From Roseiarcus sp963783175 (lineage in GTDB: Bacteria > Pseudomonadota > Alphaproteobacteria > Rhizobiales > Beijerinckiaceae): a DNA stretch of 64,000 nucleotides. The notes beneath the pieces are model-generated. The model ran no database searches. It had not been told where the DNA came from and saw only the letters and a list, made by a program, of their open reading frames with translations. The translations under genes were made by a program, and so were the position numbers. Numbering within the stretch: position 1 is the stretch's first letter; the number at the start of each line of letters is the position of its first letter. The stretch covers positions 62,001 to 126,000 of the forward strand of contig CAWANG010000002.1 of assembly GCA_963783175.1 (NCBI GenBank). Reading direction: 5' to 3'. Shown one piece after another: positions 39,555 through 48,415 of this stretch.

Positions 39555-40493
39555 TCAGCTGTTGGGCAGGAATGGCCGGCCGAGGCAGGCCGGCGCCTCC
39601 GTTCCCGCAACGTCGCGGACTGACATGACCGCAAGCGCAAGGACGGCGGCGATGTACGGCATGGCAGCCCAGAACTGCGACGGCAGGAATGAGAAGCCGG
39701 AAGCTTTGGCGTAAAGCTCGAGCGTCATCAGGATGCCGAAGAAGTAAGCGCCGGCCAGGAGCCGCCCGGCGCGCCAGCCGGAGAACACCACCAGCGCCAA
39801 GCCGATCCAGCCGCGCCCCGCGGTCATCTGCTCAGCCCACATCGGCGTCATTACCATCGAGAAATAGGAGCCGCCGATCCCGGCGAGCGCGCCCCCAAAC
39901 GCAATCGCGGCGTAGCGGATGGCGATGACGGGATAGCCGATCGAGTGAGCGGAGAGGTCGTTCTCGCCGACCGCGCGCAAGATGAGTCCGGCGCGCGTGC
40001 GATTCAAAAACCAGCCGACGGCGAAGATCATGATGAGTGCGAAATAGACGAGCGGGCTATAGCCGAACACCACCCGCCCGACCGGATCGCCGGCGAGCCA
40101 ATCCGGGAAGACGGAATCGAAGGATGGCACAATCGTGCCGACATAGCCCGCGCCGATCAGCGACGAAAGGCCGATGCCGAAAATCGCGAGCGCGAGGCCC
40201 GTCGCCACCTGATTGGATCCGAGGGTCAACACCAGGACGGCGAACAGCATCGAGGAGGCCGCGGCCGCGAGCGCCGCGCACAGCATGCCGAGCCATGGCG
40301 CCAGGGCGCCTAGATTGTCGCCGTAGGTCAGCGTGACCGCGAAGCCGGTCACCGCGCCGATCAACATCATGCCCTCGATGCCGAGATTGAGCACGCCGCT
40401 CTTCTCGACGACGAGCTCGCCTGTCGCCGCGAGCAGGATCGGGGTCGTCACGCCGACCACCGTCACCAGCGCGTCGATGATGAAGGTCAGCAT
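39555..40493 (-). CDS. ABC transporter permease (nucleoside/BMP type)
   Basis: 312 residues and about eight membrane helices. LVVEKSGVLNLGIEGMMLIGAV is the typical N-terminal signature of the second permease of nucleoside uptake systems (YufQ/NupC-like), and AVGENDLSAHSIGYPVIAIRYAAIAFGGALAGIGGSYFSM is the EAA-like loop that contacts the ATPase. Its start overlaps the stop of the preceding permease by one base, so the two are translationally coupled. Forms the channel with the neighbouring 364-residue permease. Confidence 0.88.
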   Translation of the reverse strand: MLTFIIDALVTVVGVTTPILLAATGELVVEKSGVLNLGIEGMMLIGAVTGFAVTLTYGDNLGALAPWLGMLCAALAAAASSMLFAVLVLTLGSNQVATGLALAIFGIGLSSLIGAGYVGTIVPSFDSVFPDWLAGDPVGRVVFGYSPLVYFALIMIFAVGWFLNRTRAGLILRAVGENDLSAHSIGYPVIAIRYAAIAFGGALAGIGGSYFSMVMTPMWAEQMTAGRGWIGLALVVFSGWRAGRLLAGAYFFGILMTLELYAKASGFSFLPSQFWAAMPYIAAVLALAVMSVRDVAGTEAPACLGRPFLPNS

Positions 40494-41587
40494 CAGGCGA
40501 CGACCTCCGCCGGCGCAACGCGCGGCGCGTCGCGGATGACCCTTATGCGATACCGGACAAGGATGTCGCTGGCCAGGATCAGGAACAGCATCGTCGCCTG
40601 GAAAATGCCCGCGGTCGCCTCGGGCACATGCACCGCCGTCTGCGCCACCTGCCCGCCGACATAGGTGACGGCGAGGATCAGCCCGGCGAGAAAGACCCCG
40701 ATCGGATTGAGGCGGCCGAGAAACGAGACGATGATCGCGGTGAATCCGTAGCCCGACGGGAAGCCGAGATTAATCTGCCCGAGCTGGCTCGCCACTTCGA
40801 GAATGCCGGCGAGCCCCGCCATGCCGCCGCTGATCAGAAGCGTCGTCCAGACCGTGCGCGAGGCGTCAAAGCCGCCGTAGCGCGCGGCGCTCGGAGCGGC
40901 GCCGACCGTGCGCACCGAGAAGCCATAGACCGAGCGCGTCGCGAGCAGCCAGAAAACCAGCGTCAGCACGATGGCGACGACGAGTCCGGGCGGAATCGCA
41001 GTTCCAGGAATGGCGTGCGGCAATTGCTGCGCGGCGGTCAGCGGCGGGGTCTGCGGGAAGTTGTGGCCGTTCGGATCCTTCCACGGGCCGCTGACCAGGT
41101 AGTTGAGAACCTGCAGCGCGACATAGACGAGCATCAGGGTCGAAAGCACTTCGGAGACCCGATAGCGCGTCTTCAGGAAGGCCGGGATCGCGGCCCAGGC
41201 CATGCCGCCGAGGACGCCTGCCGCGATCATGAGCGGGATGATCCAGAAGCCCTCCGCGTTGGGCAGGGCGAAGGCGACCCCGGCGCCGGCCAGCGCACCG
41301 ACGATGTACTGTCCTTCGGCGCCGATGTTCCAGATCTTGGCCTGGTTGCCGAGCGAGAGGCCGAGGGCGATGATGATGAGCGGCGCGGCCTTGGTCAGGA
41401 CGTCCTGCCACTTGTACGAGGCGACGATCGGGGTGATGAAGGTCTCGTAGATAGCGCGCGGCCCGTCGAAGCCGATCAACTGGAAGATGATCGCGCCGAG
41501 GAGCATGGTCAGAAGCACCGAGGCGATCGGCGTCGCGACCTGCATGAACCGGCTCGGCGTCAGCCGCTTTTCAAGCCGGATGCGCAT
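40493..41587 (-). CDS. ABC transporter permease (nucleoside/BMP type)
   Basis: 364 residues with about ten hydrophobic segments. ALGLSLGNQAKIWNIGAEGQYIVGALAGAG is the NIGAEGQ signature of the YufP-like first permease, and RTVGAAPSAARYGGFDASRTVWTTLLISGGMAGLAGILEV is its cytoplasmic coupling region. Starts 17 bases inside the ATPase gene end. The gene is intact and the pair of permeases is typical of BMP-type nucleoside transporters. Confidence 0.88.
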   Translation of the reverse strand: MRIRLEKRLTPSRFMQVATPIASVLLTMLLGAIIFQLIGFDGPRAIYETFITPIVASYKWQDVLTKAAPLIIIALGLSLGNQAKIWNIGAEGQYIVGALAGAGVAFALPNAEGFWIIPLMIAAGVLGGMAWAAIPAFLKTRYRVSEVLSTLMLVYVALQVLNYLVSGPWKDPNGHNFPQTPPLTAAQQLPHAIPGTAIPPGLVVAIVLTLVFWLLATRSVYGFSVRTVGAAPSAARYGGFDASRTVWTTLLISGGMAGLAGILEVASQLGQINLGFPSGYGFTAIIVSFLGRLNPIGVFLAGLILAVTYVGGQVAQTAVHVPEATAGIFQATMLFLILASDILVRYRIRVIRDAPRVAPAEVVA

Positions 41588-43136
41588 GCAGGGCCTCTGT
41601 CATTTCGACCGTCGCCGTCGGGTCGCCGTGCACCCCGCCCATGAGCAGGCCGATCTCCTCGATCGACACCTGGCCGACCTTCATCGGTGGCGACAGGCGG
41701 CCGAGATTGAGGACCGCGATGGTGTCGCAAAGCGTGAGCAACTCGTCGAGGTCCTGCGAGATGACCATGACCGCCGAACCGCGCGCCGCGAGATCGACGA
41801 TCGCCTGGTGGATGGCGGCCGCCGCGCCGGCGTCGACCCCCCAGGTCGGCTGGCAGACGACCAGGGCCTCGGGACTCTGGAGGATTTCGCGGCCCATGAT
41901 GAATTTCTGCAAATTTCCGCCCGAGAGCGAGCCGGCGAGCGCGTCTGGGCCGGTCGCTTTCACGGTATAGGCGCCGATCACCTCGGCGGCGTAGCTCGTC
42001 GCCTTCGTCGGATCGATGAGGCCGAAGCGCACCATGTCCATGCGGTCGCGGCCGGTCAGCGACGCGTTGTCGGTGAGCGAGAACTCGCCGACGGCCGCGT
42101 GGCCATTGCGCTCCTCAGGCACCGCGCACAAGCCGAGGTTGCGCCGCTCGGTGACGCCGAGCCGGCCGACCTCCTTACCCGCCAGGATGATCGCCTCGGG
42201 CCTCGGGGCGGGGCTCTCGCCGCTCATCGCGCTCAAGAGCTCGTTCTGCCCGTTGCCGGCGACGCCCGCGACGCCGAAGATCTCACCCGCTCGCACTTCG
42301 AGCGCCACGTCCTGCAGCGCGACGCCGAATTCGCTCGGCTTCGCCAGGCTCAGGCCCTGCGCCGCAAGTTTCGTCGGGCCGTAGTTGCGCGCGGCGGGCT
42401 TGGCGATTTCCTTGAGGTTCGCGCCGATCATCATCTCGGCCATCGAGCGCGATGTCTCGCGCTTCGGGTCGCAGTGGGCGACCACTTTGCCGCCGCGCAG
42501 GATGGTCGCGGTATCGCAGAGCGCGACGATCTCGTGCAGCTTATGCGAGATGTAGAGGATCGAGCAGCCGCTGGCGGCGAGCTTCCGCAAGGTCTCGAAC
42601 AATTGTTCGACTTCCTGCGGCGTCAGCACCGAAGTCGGCTCATCCATGATCAGGAGCCGTGGATTGAGGAGCAGCGCGCGCACGATCTCGATCCGCTGGC
42701 GCTCGCCGACGCTGAGCGTCGAGACGATCCGGCGCGGATCGAGCTTTAGCTGGTAGGCCTCGAGCACTCGGTTGAACTCGGCGAGGAGCTCGCGCGATGA
42801 CAGGCGCGAATCGAGGCCGAGGGCGATGTTTTCCAGAACTGTCATTGCTTCGAACAGCGAGAAATGCTGGAACACCATGCCGATGCCGAGGCGCCGCGCG
42901 GCCCGCGGGTTCGAGATTCGGACGGCTGAGCCATCGAAGATGATCTGTCCCTTGTCAGGGGCGAGGATGCCGTAGATCATCTTGACCAGGGTCGACTTGC
43001 CTGCGCCGTTCTCTCCGAGCAAGGCGTGAATCTCGCCTGGCTTGACGCTGAGGTTGACGTTGTCGTTGGCGCGCACGCCGGGAAAGGACTTGCTGACGCC
43101 GGTGAGCTTGAGCCGCAGGGGCGATTCGACATTCAC
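41571..43136 (-). CDS. ABC transporter ATP-binding protein, double ATPase (nucleoside type)
   Basis: 521 residues from a GTG start at 43136 (VNVESPLRLKLTGVSKSFPGV); a longer frame to 43313 is open but adds Arg-rich unconserved sequence. Two ABC domains occur, as in sugar and nucleoside importers: first with Walker A GENGAGKST, LSVGERQRIEI and MDEPTSVLTP, second with degenerate Walker A GVAGNGQNE, LSGGNLQKF and CQPTWGVDAG. The degenerate second domain is normal for this family. First gene of the operon, it should power uptake of nucleosides across the inner membrane. Confidence 0.88.
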   Translation of the reverse strand: MNVESPLRLKLTGVSKSFPGVRANDNVNLSVKPGEIHALLGENGAGKSTLVKMIYGILAPDKGQIIFDGSAVRISNPRAARRLGIGMVFQHFSLFEAMTVLENIALGLDSRLSSRELLAEFNRVLEAYQLKLDPRRIVSTLSVGERQRIEIVRALLLNPRLLIMDEPTSVLTPQEVEQLFETLRKLAASGCSILYISHKLHEIVALCDTATILRGGKVVAHCDPKRETSRSMAEMMIGANLKEIAKPAARNYGPTKLAAQGLSLAKPSEFGVALQDVALEVRAGEIFGVAGVAGNGQNELLSAMSGESPAPRPEAIILAGKEVGRLGVTERRNLGLCAVPEERNGHAAVGEFSLTDNASLTGRDRMDMVRFGLIDPTKATSYAAEVIGAYTVKATGPDALAGSLSGGNLQKFIMGREILQSPEALVVCQPTWGVDAGAAAAIHQAIVDLAARGSAVMVISQDLDELLTLCDTIAVLNLGRLSPPMKVGQVSIEEIGLLMGGVHGDPTATVEMTEALHAHPA

Positions 43137-43520
43137 CTCGTCACACCCTCGATTCCAAGCCGAGCCGCTCCTGAACGCGACGCAAAAATCACGCCGCCGG
43201 CGCTCTTGCCCTCGCGAGGCGGCGGGTCGAAGACCAGCAAATTCCCCCCCGCGCCCTCCGTTCCCGGACGCCGTGATTTTAGGCAACCCTAGCGGGGACC
43301 GCTGAACTGTCAAATGAATTGGCGGTCATGCCCTGTGTGGCTCGCGGCCTGGCCCGGCCGGGGAGATTGTTAGGCAATTTGCCCGCGCCGGAGGCGTCGG
43401 CGCCGCGAATCTGGCCGGAAGGGGTCCCGTCCCAGGCAAAGCTGAGGAGCGCAGGGGGAGCGCAGGGGGAGCGCCGGATTTTCGTGCTATCCCTCCGCGC
43501 CTGAACGTGGAGCTTTCGTC
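43137..43520. other. divergent intergenic region, transporter operon and deaminase
   Basis: No gene. It must hold the promoters of the leftward nucleoside transporter operon and the rightward deaminase. A short direct repeat AGCGCAGGGGG near 43449-43470 is visible. No clear operator or riboswitch is recognised. Confidence 0.45.
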
Positions 43521-44021
43521 ATGACCGCCGCGACCCCGCGCCCCTATGATGAGGCGCTGCTGCGCCAGGCCTTCGACGTCGCGCGCCGCTCGCGCGCCGG
43601 AGGCGACCATCCGTTCGGCTCCGCGCTCGCCGACGAGGACGGGAACCTGCTCATGGAGCAGGGCAACGGATACACGAGCGAGGGCGGCGACCGCACCGCC
43701 CACGCCGAGCGCCTGCTAGCTTCGCGCGCGGCGCGCGCCTACGACCTCGAATTCCTCGCGCGCTGCACCCTCTATACTTCCGCCGAGCCCTGCGCGATGT
43801 GCGCCGGCGCGATCTACTGGGCGGGGATCGGCCGCGTCGTCTACGGCCAGACGGAGAGATCGCTCAAAGCCCAGACCGGCGCCCACGAGGAGAACCCGAC
43901 CCTCGACCTGCCCTGCGCCGTCGTCTTCTCCGCCGGCCAGCGCCCGACCGAAGTCGTCGGCCCGCTGCTCGAGGACGAGGCGGCCGCGTTGCAGGCGGAT
44001 TTCTGGAAGGCGCGAGGGTAG
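43521..44021 (+). CDS. nucleoside/purine deaminase of the cytidine-deaminase fold (GuaD/TadA-like)
   Basis: 166 residues. Zinc site: His61 and Glu63 in TAHAERLLASRA and Cys91/Cys94 in AEPCAMCAGAIYWAG. The Asn/Gly pattern GDHPFGSALADEDGNLLMEQGN is typical of guanine or nucleoside deaminases rather than TadA, which usually has a different N-terminus. Divergent from the nucleoside ABC transporter, which fits salvage of imported purines or pyrimidines. The specific base (guanine, adenine or cytosine) cannot be read from the sequence. Confidence 0.83.
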   Translation: MTAATPRPYDEALLRQAFDVARRSRAGGDHPFGSALADEDGNLLMEQGNGYTSEGGDRTAHAERLLASRAARAYDLEFLARCTLYTSAEPCAMCAGAIYWAGIGRVVYGQTERSLKAQTGAHEENPTLDLPCAVVFSAGQRPTEVVGPLLEDEAAALQADFWKARG

Positions 44022-44243
44022 CGGGCGCCCGCCGGAGGAACCTCGCCGCGTTGACGTATCGCTCCGGTCGGTTCCGGGACTGAGATCCTGCGCGGCGTGG
44101 CGATGTCCCCGCAGCGGCGGATGCTGGATCTGCGGGAAAGTGAGCAGCCGATGCGGGGTTGTGTCGCATTGCCTTGAAGCAAACTCGAAGAGTACGTCTT
44201 GCGTGGACCATTCGGCCCGCCATCGCTGTCCAGGGACAAGACG

Positions 44244-45545
44244 ATGAAGATCTTCGCCAAAAGCGTCGCGCTAACCGTCGCAGGCTTGGGCGCGATCGGA
44301 CTAAGCGGCTCCAACTCTTTAGCCCAGGCGCCGACGGTCTCACTCGATCCATTTTACGAGAAGGCGGCGAAGCTCGTCCCAAACGGGATGCTCGGGCAGA
44401 TTCTAAGCAAGGAAAGCATCGCCAGGACCATCGCCGGCGCCGACGCCTGGCGCATCGCGTACGTTTCGTCGGATACGCAGGAGCGGAAAACCGTTGTAAC
44501 AGCGCTGGTCGTCGCGCCGAAGGGCGAAGTTCCAAAGGGAGGGCGTCCGATCGTCTCTTGGGGGCATGGCACTACGGGCACGGCCGAGAATTGTGGTCCC
44601 TCGCAAGTGATCAATCCCGCGCAGCCGCTTAACGAGTATTTCTCCTCCCAAACCGACTACGGCGTGCCGGCGATCGAGCCTTTCATCAAGGAGGGCTACG
44701 CCGTAGTCGCCACCGACTATCAGGGGCTGGGCGGCGGCGGCGCCCATCAATACGCCGTGGCCACGACGCAGGCTCGCGACGCCATCAACGCAGTCCGGGC
44801 GGTCGGCGCTATGGGGCTCGCGGGCGACAACAGGAAAGCCGTGATCTACGGCTGGTCGCAGGGAGGAGGCGCGGCGATCGCGGCTGCGAGTATGCCGGCC
44901 TATTTGTCGCAAACCGGAACCGCCTATGACGGGGTCGAGATGGTCGGATTCGTCGCGCTGGCGCCGCAGGACGTGGCGGCGGTTGCGCCCCACGGGGCCG
45001 ACGCCGTCAAAGACTACGCAGCGCTCGTAGGCGGCTTCACTAGCAATATCTTCGATTTCACCCACCTTGTTATGACGCTCTGGGCCACCGCTGCGGCGTC
45101 TCCGAACCTCAAGCTGACCGATGTCTTGACGGACGAGGGCGCCTCGGCGATCGACGAGATCCTGCGCGGAAAATGCATTCACGCCGCCGCCGATACGATC
45201 GCCTTCAGCTTCGGGGACGCGTATAAGGCCCTGCTGAGAGAGAAGCCGTCGAACGCCGAAGCCTGGGTCAAGGCGTTGATCGATGGAAGCGTGCCGCCCG
45301 TGAAGCCCGTGGCCCCCGTCATTATCTATTGGGGAACGAAGGACGTCACCGTCCCGCCGGTCATGGGCAAGCTTTACCGGGAGCAGATGTGCGCAATGGG
45401 CGGAAACGTCGGGCGGGTTAAGCTCGCGGGCGGGCAAACCCATTACACGACCCCAGGCGCGTCGGAACCGCTCTACCTGCCTTGGATCAAAGATCGGTTC
45501 GACGGCAAGCCGGCGCCGGACGGCTGCGCGGCAAGCGAAGACTGA
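44244..45545 (+). CDS. exported secretory lipase / alpha-beta hydrolase
   Basis: 433 residues from MKIFAKSVALTVAGLGAIGLSG, a Sec signal. It has the alpha/beta hydrolase core: SWGHGTTG oxyanion loop, the nucleophilic Ser205 in IYGWSQGGGAA and a late segment APVIIYWGTKDVTVPPVMGKLY with the Asp, then LAGGQTHYTTPG with the His. The arrangement (an N-terminal 100-residue segment then lid helices) matches the secretory lipase (LIP) family, which cleaves lipids or esters outside the cytoplasm. It lies about 57 bases before the second amidohydrolase, so the two exported hydrolases may be cotranscribed. Confidence 0.78.
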   Translation: MKIFAKSVALTVAGLGAIGLSGSNSLAQAPTVSLDPFYEKAAKLVPNGMLGQILSKESIARTIAGADAWRIAYVSSDTQERKTVVTALVVAPKGEVPKGGRPIVSWGHGTTGTAENCGPSQVINPAQPLNEYFSSQTDYGVPAIEPFIKEGYAVVATDYQGLGGGGAHQYAVATTQARDAINAVRAVGAMGLAGDNRKAVIYGWSQGGGAAIAAASMPAYLSQTGTAYDGVEMVGFVALAPQDVAAVAPHGADAVKDYAALVGGFTSNIFDFTHLVMTLWATAAASPNLKLTDVLTDEGASAIDEILRGKCIHAAADTIAFSFGDAYKALLREKPSNAEAWVKALIDGSVPPVKPVAPVIIYWGTKDVTVPPVMGKLYREQMCAMGGNVGRVKLAGGQTHYTTPGASEPLYLPWIKDRFDGKPAPDGCAASED

Positions 45546-45602
45546 TCGGGCGTCAGGGCGAGCGCGCTCCGCGCCCTCTGTCCAAGACCTCAGGAGTCGA
45601 GC

Positions 45603-47357
45603 ATGTGCCGCGCGTGCGGGATGTCTTTTATCACCGATAGATTGACCTCCGGGGTCCTGCCGGCCGCGGCCAGTCGGCGTCGGTTCCTCGCCTACGCAGT
45701 CTCGGCGGGGGCAGCGGCCATGACGGTCGGCGCCCGGGCGGTTGCCGCCGACGGCGCGGAGACGATCTTTCGCAATGGCGTGATCTATCCGATGACGCCC
45801 GGAGGGCGGCAGGTCGAGGCGCTGGCGATCGGCAGCGGTAAGATTCTCGCTGCTGGCGCTCTGGCGGAGGTTTCTGCCCGGGCCGGAGGCGCGACCCGGA
45901 TCGTCGACCTTCAGGGCCGCGCGCTCTTCCCAGGATTCATCGACCCGCACCATCACACGGTCGTGGCGGCGCTTGTCGCCGACATCCTCATCGACGTTGG
46001 ATACGGGGCCTATCGGTCGCGCGCCGACGCGTTGTCCGCGCTCAAGGCCGCAGCCGCGAGGACGCCGCCGGGGCAGTGGATCCGCGCCGGCTACTACGAC
46101 AACCTGCTACAGGGCGGCGACCTCTCCATGTCGGACCTCGAGGCGGTCTCGACGCGGCATCCGGTTTTCGTCTGGTACGTGAACGGCCACACCGCCGCGG
46201 CCAACGCCATGGCTTTCAAACTCGCCGACATCGCAGAGGACATGGGCGAGCTTCCTGGCGGGGGCCGATTCGGTCGTGGAGCCGACGGCAGGTTGAACGG
46301 CCTCATTTACGAGGAGCCTGCGATCCTGCGGTTCATCGCCGTAGCGGCTCCGGCAATGTCGCCGGAGTTGATGGCCAATGCGGTAGCCGCCTATGCGAAG
46401 CGGGCGGCCGCCGCCGGCAATACGACGCTGCACGAACCGGGCACGATCAAGCCCGAATGGGTTGAGCCGCTTGCCAAGCTTTCGAACACGCTCGCCGTGC
46501 GCATCAGCGCGAGCCTTCCGGCCGAATTGGTCGAAGCCGCCAAGCCCTTCGCGTTGCTCGGTCCCGGCGCCAGGGCGAGGAAGCTCCCAAACAGTCGGTT
46601 TTCGCTCTATGGGGTCAAGTTCTGGGCGGACGGCTCGCTGCAGCAGGAAACCGCCGCGCTGACGAAGCCCTACCTAAACAGCGCGAATAAGGGAGCGACC
46701 GATTTCCCTGAAGCGAAGATGGCGGAAATCTGCCGCGCCGCGAAGGAGGCCGGATGGCCGATCCTGATCCATTGCCAGGGCGACGCCGCGATCGACGACG
46801 CGCTCGACGCCATCGAGGCCGCCTACGGCGCCAACCCTGAGACGGGGCTTAATGTGGTGCAGCACGCGACAACGGCGCGGCAGGATCAGCTCGACCGGAT
46901 GAAGCGGCTTGGCGTCGAGCCTACGTTCCTGCCGGACCTTCTGTACCTCTACGGCGCGGCCTATCGCGACCAGATCTTGGGCCGCGAGCGAGCCGAATCC
47001 ATCCTGCCCATGGGCGCCTGCGTGAAGGCGGGCATCCGTTTCTCGCTCCACACCGACGCGCCGGTCTCGCCGGCCGGCCCGCTCCGCCTCGTCCAGATCG
47101 CGGTGACCCGCCGCTGCGAAATCGACAATTCGGTGATCGGCGCCGGCCAGGCGATAAGCGTTGATGAGGCGTTGAGGGCGATCACCATTCACGCGGCGCG
47201 GCAGATTGGCCTTGAGAACACAATCGGGACGCTCGAGCCCGGCAAGCAGGCCGATCTGACAATCCTCGAGGGTGACCCCTTCAAGGGGGACCCCGACAAG
47301 ATCTCGGCAATCAAGGTCAGCGAGACTTGGGTCGCGGGCGAGAAAACGTTTGCTTGA
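45603..47357 (+). CDS. Tat-exported metal-dependent amidohydrolase (YtcJ-like), paralogue B
   Basis: 584 residues, AGGAG about 7 bases upstream of the ATG. It starts MCRACGMSFITDRL, then the Tat signal SRRRFLAYAVSAGAAAMTVGA and mature DGAETIFRNGVIYPM. Metal ligands and active-site blocks correspond one to one to paralogue A (24813): FPGFIDPHHHT, NLLQGGDLSMSDLEAVSTRHPVFVWYVNGH, GNTTLHEPGTIKPEWVEP, LIHCQGD, QHAT, FSLHTDAPVSPAG. The two differ mainly at the second metal-motif residue (HCH in A, HHH in B), which suggests different substrates. The lipase gene is just upstream. Confidence 0.85.
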   Translation: MCRACGMSFITDRLTSGVLPAAASRRRFLAYAVSAGAAAMTVGARAVAADGAETIFRNGVIYPMTPGGRQVEALAIGSGKILAAGALAEVSARAGGATRIVDLQGRALFPGFIDPHHHTVVAALVADILIDVGYGAYRSRADALSALKAAAARTPPGQWIRAGYYDNLLQGGDLSMSDLEAVSTRHPVFVWYVNGHTAAANAMAFKLADIAEDMGELPGGGRFGRGADGRLNGLIYEEPAILRFIAVAAPAMSPELMANAVAAYAKRAAAAGNTTLHEPGTIKPEWVEPLAKLSNTLAVRISASLPAELVEAAKPFALLGPGARARKLPNSRFSLYGVKFWADGSLQQETAALTKPYLNSANKGATDFPEAKMAEICRAAKEAGWPILIHCQGDAAIDDALDAIEAAYGANPETGLNVVQHATTARQDQLDRMKRLGVEPTFLPDLLYLYGAAYRDQILGRERAESILPMGACVKAGIRFSLHTDAPVSPAGPLRLVQIAVTRRCEIDNSVIGAGQAISVDEALRAITIHAARQIGLENTIGTLEPGKQADLTILEGDPFKGDPDKISAIKVSETWVAGEKTFA

Positions 47358-47398
47358 AGGTTGTCTTCATTGTCGCGAGCCGAAACTTGCCGCTCCGG

Positions 47399-47865
47399 CT
47401 ACCCCTCCTCAAGCGCCTCCGCCGCGAGCGCGAGGCGCCGGGCAGCCTCGGGGTCGATGCGCTCCGCGAGTTCGCCGTGGGCGCGGCGCCAGTCGGCGAG
47501 CGCGGCTTCGAGGCTGAGCGCGCCTTTTTCCGTCAGCCACACGGCGCGGCGGCGCGCATCCTTGTCGCCGGCGGCGATCTCGATCAGGCCCGAGCGCCTC
47601 GAGCACCTGCAGGTTGCGCGACAGCGTCGACTGGTCGAGCCCGGTGCGCTGGGCGAGGACGCCGAGCGTATCGTCGCGCGCCGAGGCGATCTGGGCCATG
47701 AGCCCGAACTGGGCGAGGCTCAGGCCCGAGCCCTGCATCCGCCGATTGAGGAAGCCGGTGATGCGGCGCGCGGCGAGCCTGGCGTTCCAGCCGGCGCAGC
47801 CGTCGACCGCCGCCCGCGCGTCGGCGATGAGAAGTCTTGTGGATCGCTTGCGTCGGCTTCAGCAT
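47399..47865 (-). pseudogene. MarR-family transcriptional regulator, two frameshifts
   Basis: Start MLKPTQAIHK at 47865. After a shift near 47830 the protein continues AVDGCAGWNARLAARRITGFLNRRM, LSLAQFGLMAQIASA and DDTLGVLAQRTGLDQSTLSRNLQVLEALG, the winged-helix DNA-binding part. After a second shift near 47600 it resumes LIEIAAGDKDARRRAVWLTEKGA (the MarR wing) and ends EALEEG at 47399. Each break is a single extra base. Divergent from the thioesterase gene, with palindromic sites between them, it would be an autorepressor of that pair. Confidence 0.7.
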
Positions 47866-47871
47866 CGATGT

Positions 47872-47898
47872 ATGCATATGCATTATTTGCATCTGCAT
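47872..47898. promoter_or_regulatory. tandem palindromic sites, probable MarR operator
   Basis: ATGCATATGCAT (47872-47883, a perfect palindrome) and TTGCATCTGCAT (47887-47898, near palindrome) lie in the short space between divergent marR and thioesterase genes. The two 12-mers differ at two positions and their centres are 15 bases apart. This is the usual form of a MarR-family operator. The site overlaps the expected promoter positions. Confidence 0.5.
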
Positions 47899-47914
47899 TG
47901 AAAGGAGAAAATCG

Positions 47915-48415
47915 ATGCTGACTGCCGCGCCACTTGTTTACGGCGTCGCCGATCCGGCCGAGGCGAGGCTGATGTCGGGCCGCGAGTTTCTCGAGGCGAT
48001 TATGGACGGCAGGCTGCCGGCGCCGCCGATCGCCAAAACCCTCTCGTTCCTGCTTACCGAGATCGGCGACGGCTTCGCCGTCTTCGAGGGCGATGCCGGG
48101 GAGCATCTTCTGAACCCGCTCGGCGTCGTCCACGGCGGCTGGGCGCTGACGTTGATCGACAGCGCCACCGGCTGCGCCGGCCAGACGCTCCTCCCTGCCG
48201 GCAGCAGCTACACCACGATCGAGACCAAGGCGAATTTCTCCCGCGCGATCACCAAGGACGCGGGCCGGGTCCGCGCCGAAGGCCGCGCGATCGGCCGCGG
48301 CCGGCGCATCATTTCCTGCGAGGGGCGGATCATCGACGCGCGCGGCCGTATCCTGGCGCATGGGACGTCGACGCTGATGGTTTTGGCGGGCGAAACGGCC
48401 ACGGTTGCTTCGTAA
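47915..48415 (+). CDS. PaaI/hotdog-fold thioesterase
   Basis: 166 residues from ATG 47915, with AAAGGAG upstream. The catalytic HGG motif is in NPLGVVHGGWALTLIDSATG, followed by YTTIETKANFSRAITKDAGRVRAEGRAIGRGRR and DARGRILAHGTSTLMV, the hotdog core of the 4HBT family. It hydrolyses acyl- or aryl-CoA thioesters in the cytoplasm. Divergent from the MarR gene, so probably under its control and induced by an aromatic acid or fatty acid derivative. Confidence 0.85.
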   Translation: MLTAAPLVYGVADPAEARLMSGREFLEAIMDGRLPAPPIAKTLSFLLTEIGDGFAVFEGDAGEHLLNPLGVVHGGWALTLIDSATGCAGQTLLPAGSSYTTIETKANFSRAITKDAGRVRAEGRAIGRGRRIISCEGRIIDARGRILAHGTSTLMVLAGETATVAS

